Shown in pieces: positions 62,526-64,000 of a DNA stretch of 64,000 nucleotides. The stretch comes from Prosthecobacter algae. GTDB lineage: Bacteria > Verrucomicrobiota > Verrucomicrobiia > Verrucomicrobiales > Verrucomicrobiaceae. A program made the translations under genes and the position numbers. Each line of letters begins with the position of its first letter. Position 1 is the stretch's first letter. A model generated the notes under the pieces. The model made no database searches and was not told where the DNA came from. It saw only the letters and a list, made by a program, of their open reading frames with translations. The stretch is from assembly GCF_039542385.1 (NCBI RefSeq), contig NZ_BAABIA010000013.1, positions 1 through 64,000 on the forward strand. The letters run 5' to 3'.

Positions 62526-63758
62526 ATGCACATTCCCTCCCTCATCGAATCCAAACGCGAAGGGGGCGAACTGTCGCGTGAGCAGATCTCTGGCCTCATC
62601 ACGGCCTTCACCCGAGGGGACATGCCGGACTACCAGATGAGCGCCCTGGCGATGGCCATCTTTTTCAAAGGCATGACCGGGGCGGAAACGACCGCGCTGA
62701 CGGAGGCCATGCTGCACAGCGGCTCCGTCCTGCAATGGCCTGCGGATGCACCCATGCGGGTGGACAAGCACTCCACCGGCGGCATTGGCGACAAGACCTC
62801 CCTCGTCCTCGCCCCCTTGCTGGCCTGCGATGGTGTGTGGGTGCCCATGATCTCCGGGCGCGGCCTGGGCATCACCGGCGGTACTTTGGATAAGCTGGAT
62901 TCCATCCCCGGCTTCCGCACCCAGTTCAGCGAATCCGAAATCTACAAGACCCTGCCCATCACCGGCTGCCTCATGGTGGGCCAGACGGCGAACATTTGCC
63001 CGGCAGATAAGAAACTCTACGCCCTGCGCGATGTCACCGGCACGGTGCAGAGCATCCCGCTCATCACCGCCAGCATCCTTTGCAAAAAGCTGGCCGAGGG
63101 GCTGAACCGGCTGATCCTGGATGTGAAGTATGGCAGCGGGGCCTTCATGAAGACGGAGGCCCAGGCCCATGAGCTGGCGCAGAGCATGGTCACCGTCGGG
63201 CGGTCGCTGGGGGTGCGGTCCAGTGTCCGGCTCAGCCGCATGGATGAGGCCACGGGCGAGTCTGCGGGGAATGCCCTGGAAGTCATCGAATGCGTGCGTT
63301 GTCTCCAGGGCCAGGGGCCACCAGATTTGGAAGCCATCGTCTTGGACCTTGCGTGTGCCGTTTCCATCTCCCCTCGGGCGGAGCTGGCGCGCATGCTGCG
63401 GGACGGGCGGGCCTGGGCGAAGTTTCAGCACATGGTGGAGGTCCAGGGCGGCCAGGTGGACAGCCTGGAGCGGCTGCACCTCATCCACCGTGCCCCGGTC
63501 ATTCATGAAATGAAGGCCCCAGCCAGCGGCAGGCTGGCGAAGCTGGATGCGGGCACTCTGGGCCGTGCCGTGCTGGAGCTCGGCGCCGGGCGGGCCAAGG
63601 CCAGCGATCCGGTGGACCCCGCCGTGGGGGTGGACCAGATGCGCAAAGTGGGGCAGGAAATCCGTGCTGGCGAGGTGCTGCTGCGCATCCATGCCCGCAG
63701 CCAGGCCGCAGCGGAGGCGGCGGAAAAAGCCATCCTGGCAGGGCTGGTGGTGGAGTGA
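62526..63758 (+). CDS. deoA: Pyrimidine-nucleoside / thymidine phosphorylase
   Basis: About 410 residues starting at MHIPSL (the frame extends 12 codons upstream). It cleaves thymidine or uridine with phosphate to release the base, in the cytoplasm. Family blocks: the N-terminal LSREQISGLITAFTRGDMPDYQMSALAMAI, the phosphate-binding DKHSTGGIGDKTSL, MISGRGLGITGGTLDKLDSIPGF, DVTGTVQSIPLITASILCKKLAEGL and VKYGSGAFMKT. The C-terminal beta domain has APASGRLAKLD, and residues RAKASDPVDPAVGVD follow the DP-V-D-P pattern. It is complete and of the usual length. A short hairpin lies downstream. Confidence 0.92.
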   Translation: MHIPSLIESKREGGELSREQISGLITAFTRGDMPDYQMSALAMAIFFKGMTGAETTALTEAMLHSGSVLQWPADAPMRVDKHSTGGIGDKTSLVLAPLLACDGVWVPMISGRGLGITGGTLDKLDSIPGFRTQFSESEIYKTLPITGCLMVGQTANICPADKKLYALRDVTGTVQSIPLITASILCKKLAEGLNRLILDVKYGSGAFMKTEAQAHELAQSMVTVGRSLGVRSSVRLSRMDEATGESAGNALEVIECVRCLQGQGPPDLEAIVLDLACAVSISPRAELARMLRDGRAWAKFQHMVEVQGGQVDSLERLHLIHRAPVIHEMKAPASGRLAKLDAGTLGRAVLELGAGRAKASDPVDPAVGVDQMRKVGQEIRAGEVLLRIHARSQAAAEAAEKAILAGLVVE

Positions 63759-63782
63759 GCAGGGGGCCCTTCTCGAAAATGA

Positions 63783-63800
63783 GGGACGGCCCCCCGTCCC
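63783..63800 (+). terminator. Possible hairpin after deoA
   Basis: GGGACGG and CCGTCCC flank CCCC. A second pairing, GGGGGCC (63762) with GGCCCCC (63788), is mutually exclusive with it. There is no T-tract, so termination is uncertain. Confidence 0.3.
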
Positions 63801-63855
63801 AGTTGGAGAAATCATTCGCCCTGAACGCTTTGTGTTCTATGCTGACTAACCCCTA

Positions 63856-64000
63856 ATGCACACGGAGTACGATATCCAATACGCCCTGGAAAACACCCAG
63901 GTGCTGCACGAGCCCGACCGCCGGATAGACACCTTTGGTTCCACCCAGTTTGAGTTTCAACTGGTGACCGAACTCATGGACAGCGTGAACACCACCCGTG
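63856..64000 (+). CDS. Start of an unidentified gene (3' partial)
   Basis: An ATG-started frame open to the end of the window gives 48 residues: MHTEYDIQYALENTQV, then LHEPDRRIDTFGSTQFEFQL and VTELMDSVNTTR. It shows no signal peptide and no membrane helix, but looks like real coding sequence. I do not recognise the family. It starts about 97 bases after deoA in the same direction. Confidence 0.55.
   Translation, partial: MHTEYDIQYALENTQVLHEPDRRIDTFGSTQFEFQLVTELMDSVNTTR

Overview
The window looks like chromosome of a Gram-negative, GC-rich member of the Verrucomicrobiota, probably close to Prosthecobacter and its relatives. Four kinds of evidence support this: a DUF1501 protein and a DUF1080 protein; very large secreted beta-strand-repeat proteins, one with a PEP-CTERM tail and one with a LEPR-type N-terminus; lipid A genes (lpxD, lpxI); and a Tat component. 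The taxonomic call is an inference from family content, not from a marker gene.

Layout. 1-3300: end of a large extracellular protein, its terminator and a short orphan signal-peptide ORF. 3318-7030: molybdopterin genes moaC-mog, a DUF1501 protein and a multi-pass acyltransferase-like protein. 7081-11613: a Dabb protein and an ABC importer (fused double permease, large binding protein, no ATPase, plus a 56-residue membrane protein), divergent from a DUF1232 protein across a perfect inverted repeat. 11616-19497: a five-gene minus-strand operon for fatty-acid release, activation and beta-oxidation (patatin, PaaK-like ligase, thiolase, FadB-type bifunctional enzyme, acyl-CoA dehydrogenase). 19630-21780: ribF, a secreted nuclease/phosphatase-fold protein and tatA. 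21974-27080: a four-gene GldA/GldF/GldG-like ABC cluster ending in a DUF4340 protein.

27189-36484: class V aminotransferase, zinc-ribbon membrane protein, lpxI, a Sel1-repeat protein, tRNA-Ala(GGC), a DEAD-box helicase with a DEVD motif, a CPBP protease of the exosortase-associated type, an MFS transporter, a ParE-type toxin-antitoxin pair and a MauE-like protein. 36450-44384: a serine hydrolase, an STN-like protein of unknown role, an Lrp regulator with its aminotransferase, a membrane protein divergent from a WaaE-like glycosyltransferase, and a LEPR-type beta-repeat protein.

44496-49903 is the most accessory-looking stretch. It holds a lipoprotein hydrolase, an ArsC/Spx-like protein, an orphan Imm53 immunity protein with an overlapping partner, and a truncated alpha/beta hydrolase that abuts a frameshifted gene remnant. 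50112-64000: a DUF1080 protein, a secreted protein with a possible His/Cys dyad, bioB, lpxD, two inverted-repeat structures ahead of a 1736-residue PEP-CTERM protein, a two-gene VWA membrane operon, deoA and the start of one more gene.

Most of the window is ordinary core genome. The points most worth a second look are the rearranged hydrolase locus, the possible caspase-like secreted protein, the hairpins upstream of the giant PEP-CTERM gene, and the terminator that ends four bases before the tRNA. I found no CRISPR array, no insertion sequence, no prophage and no clearly novel defence system.
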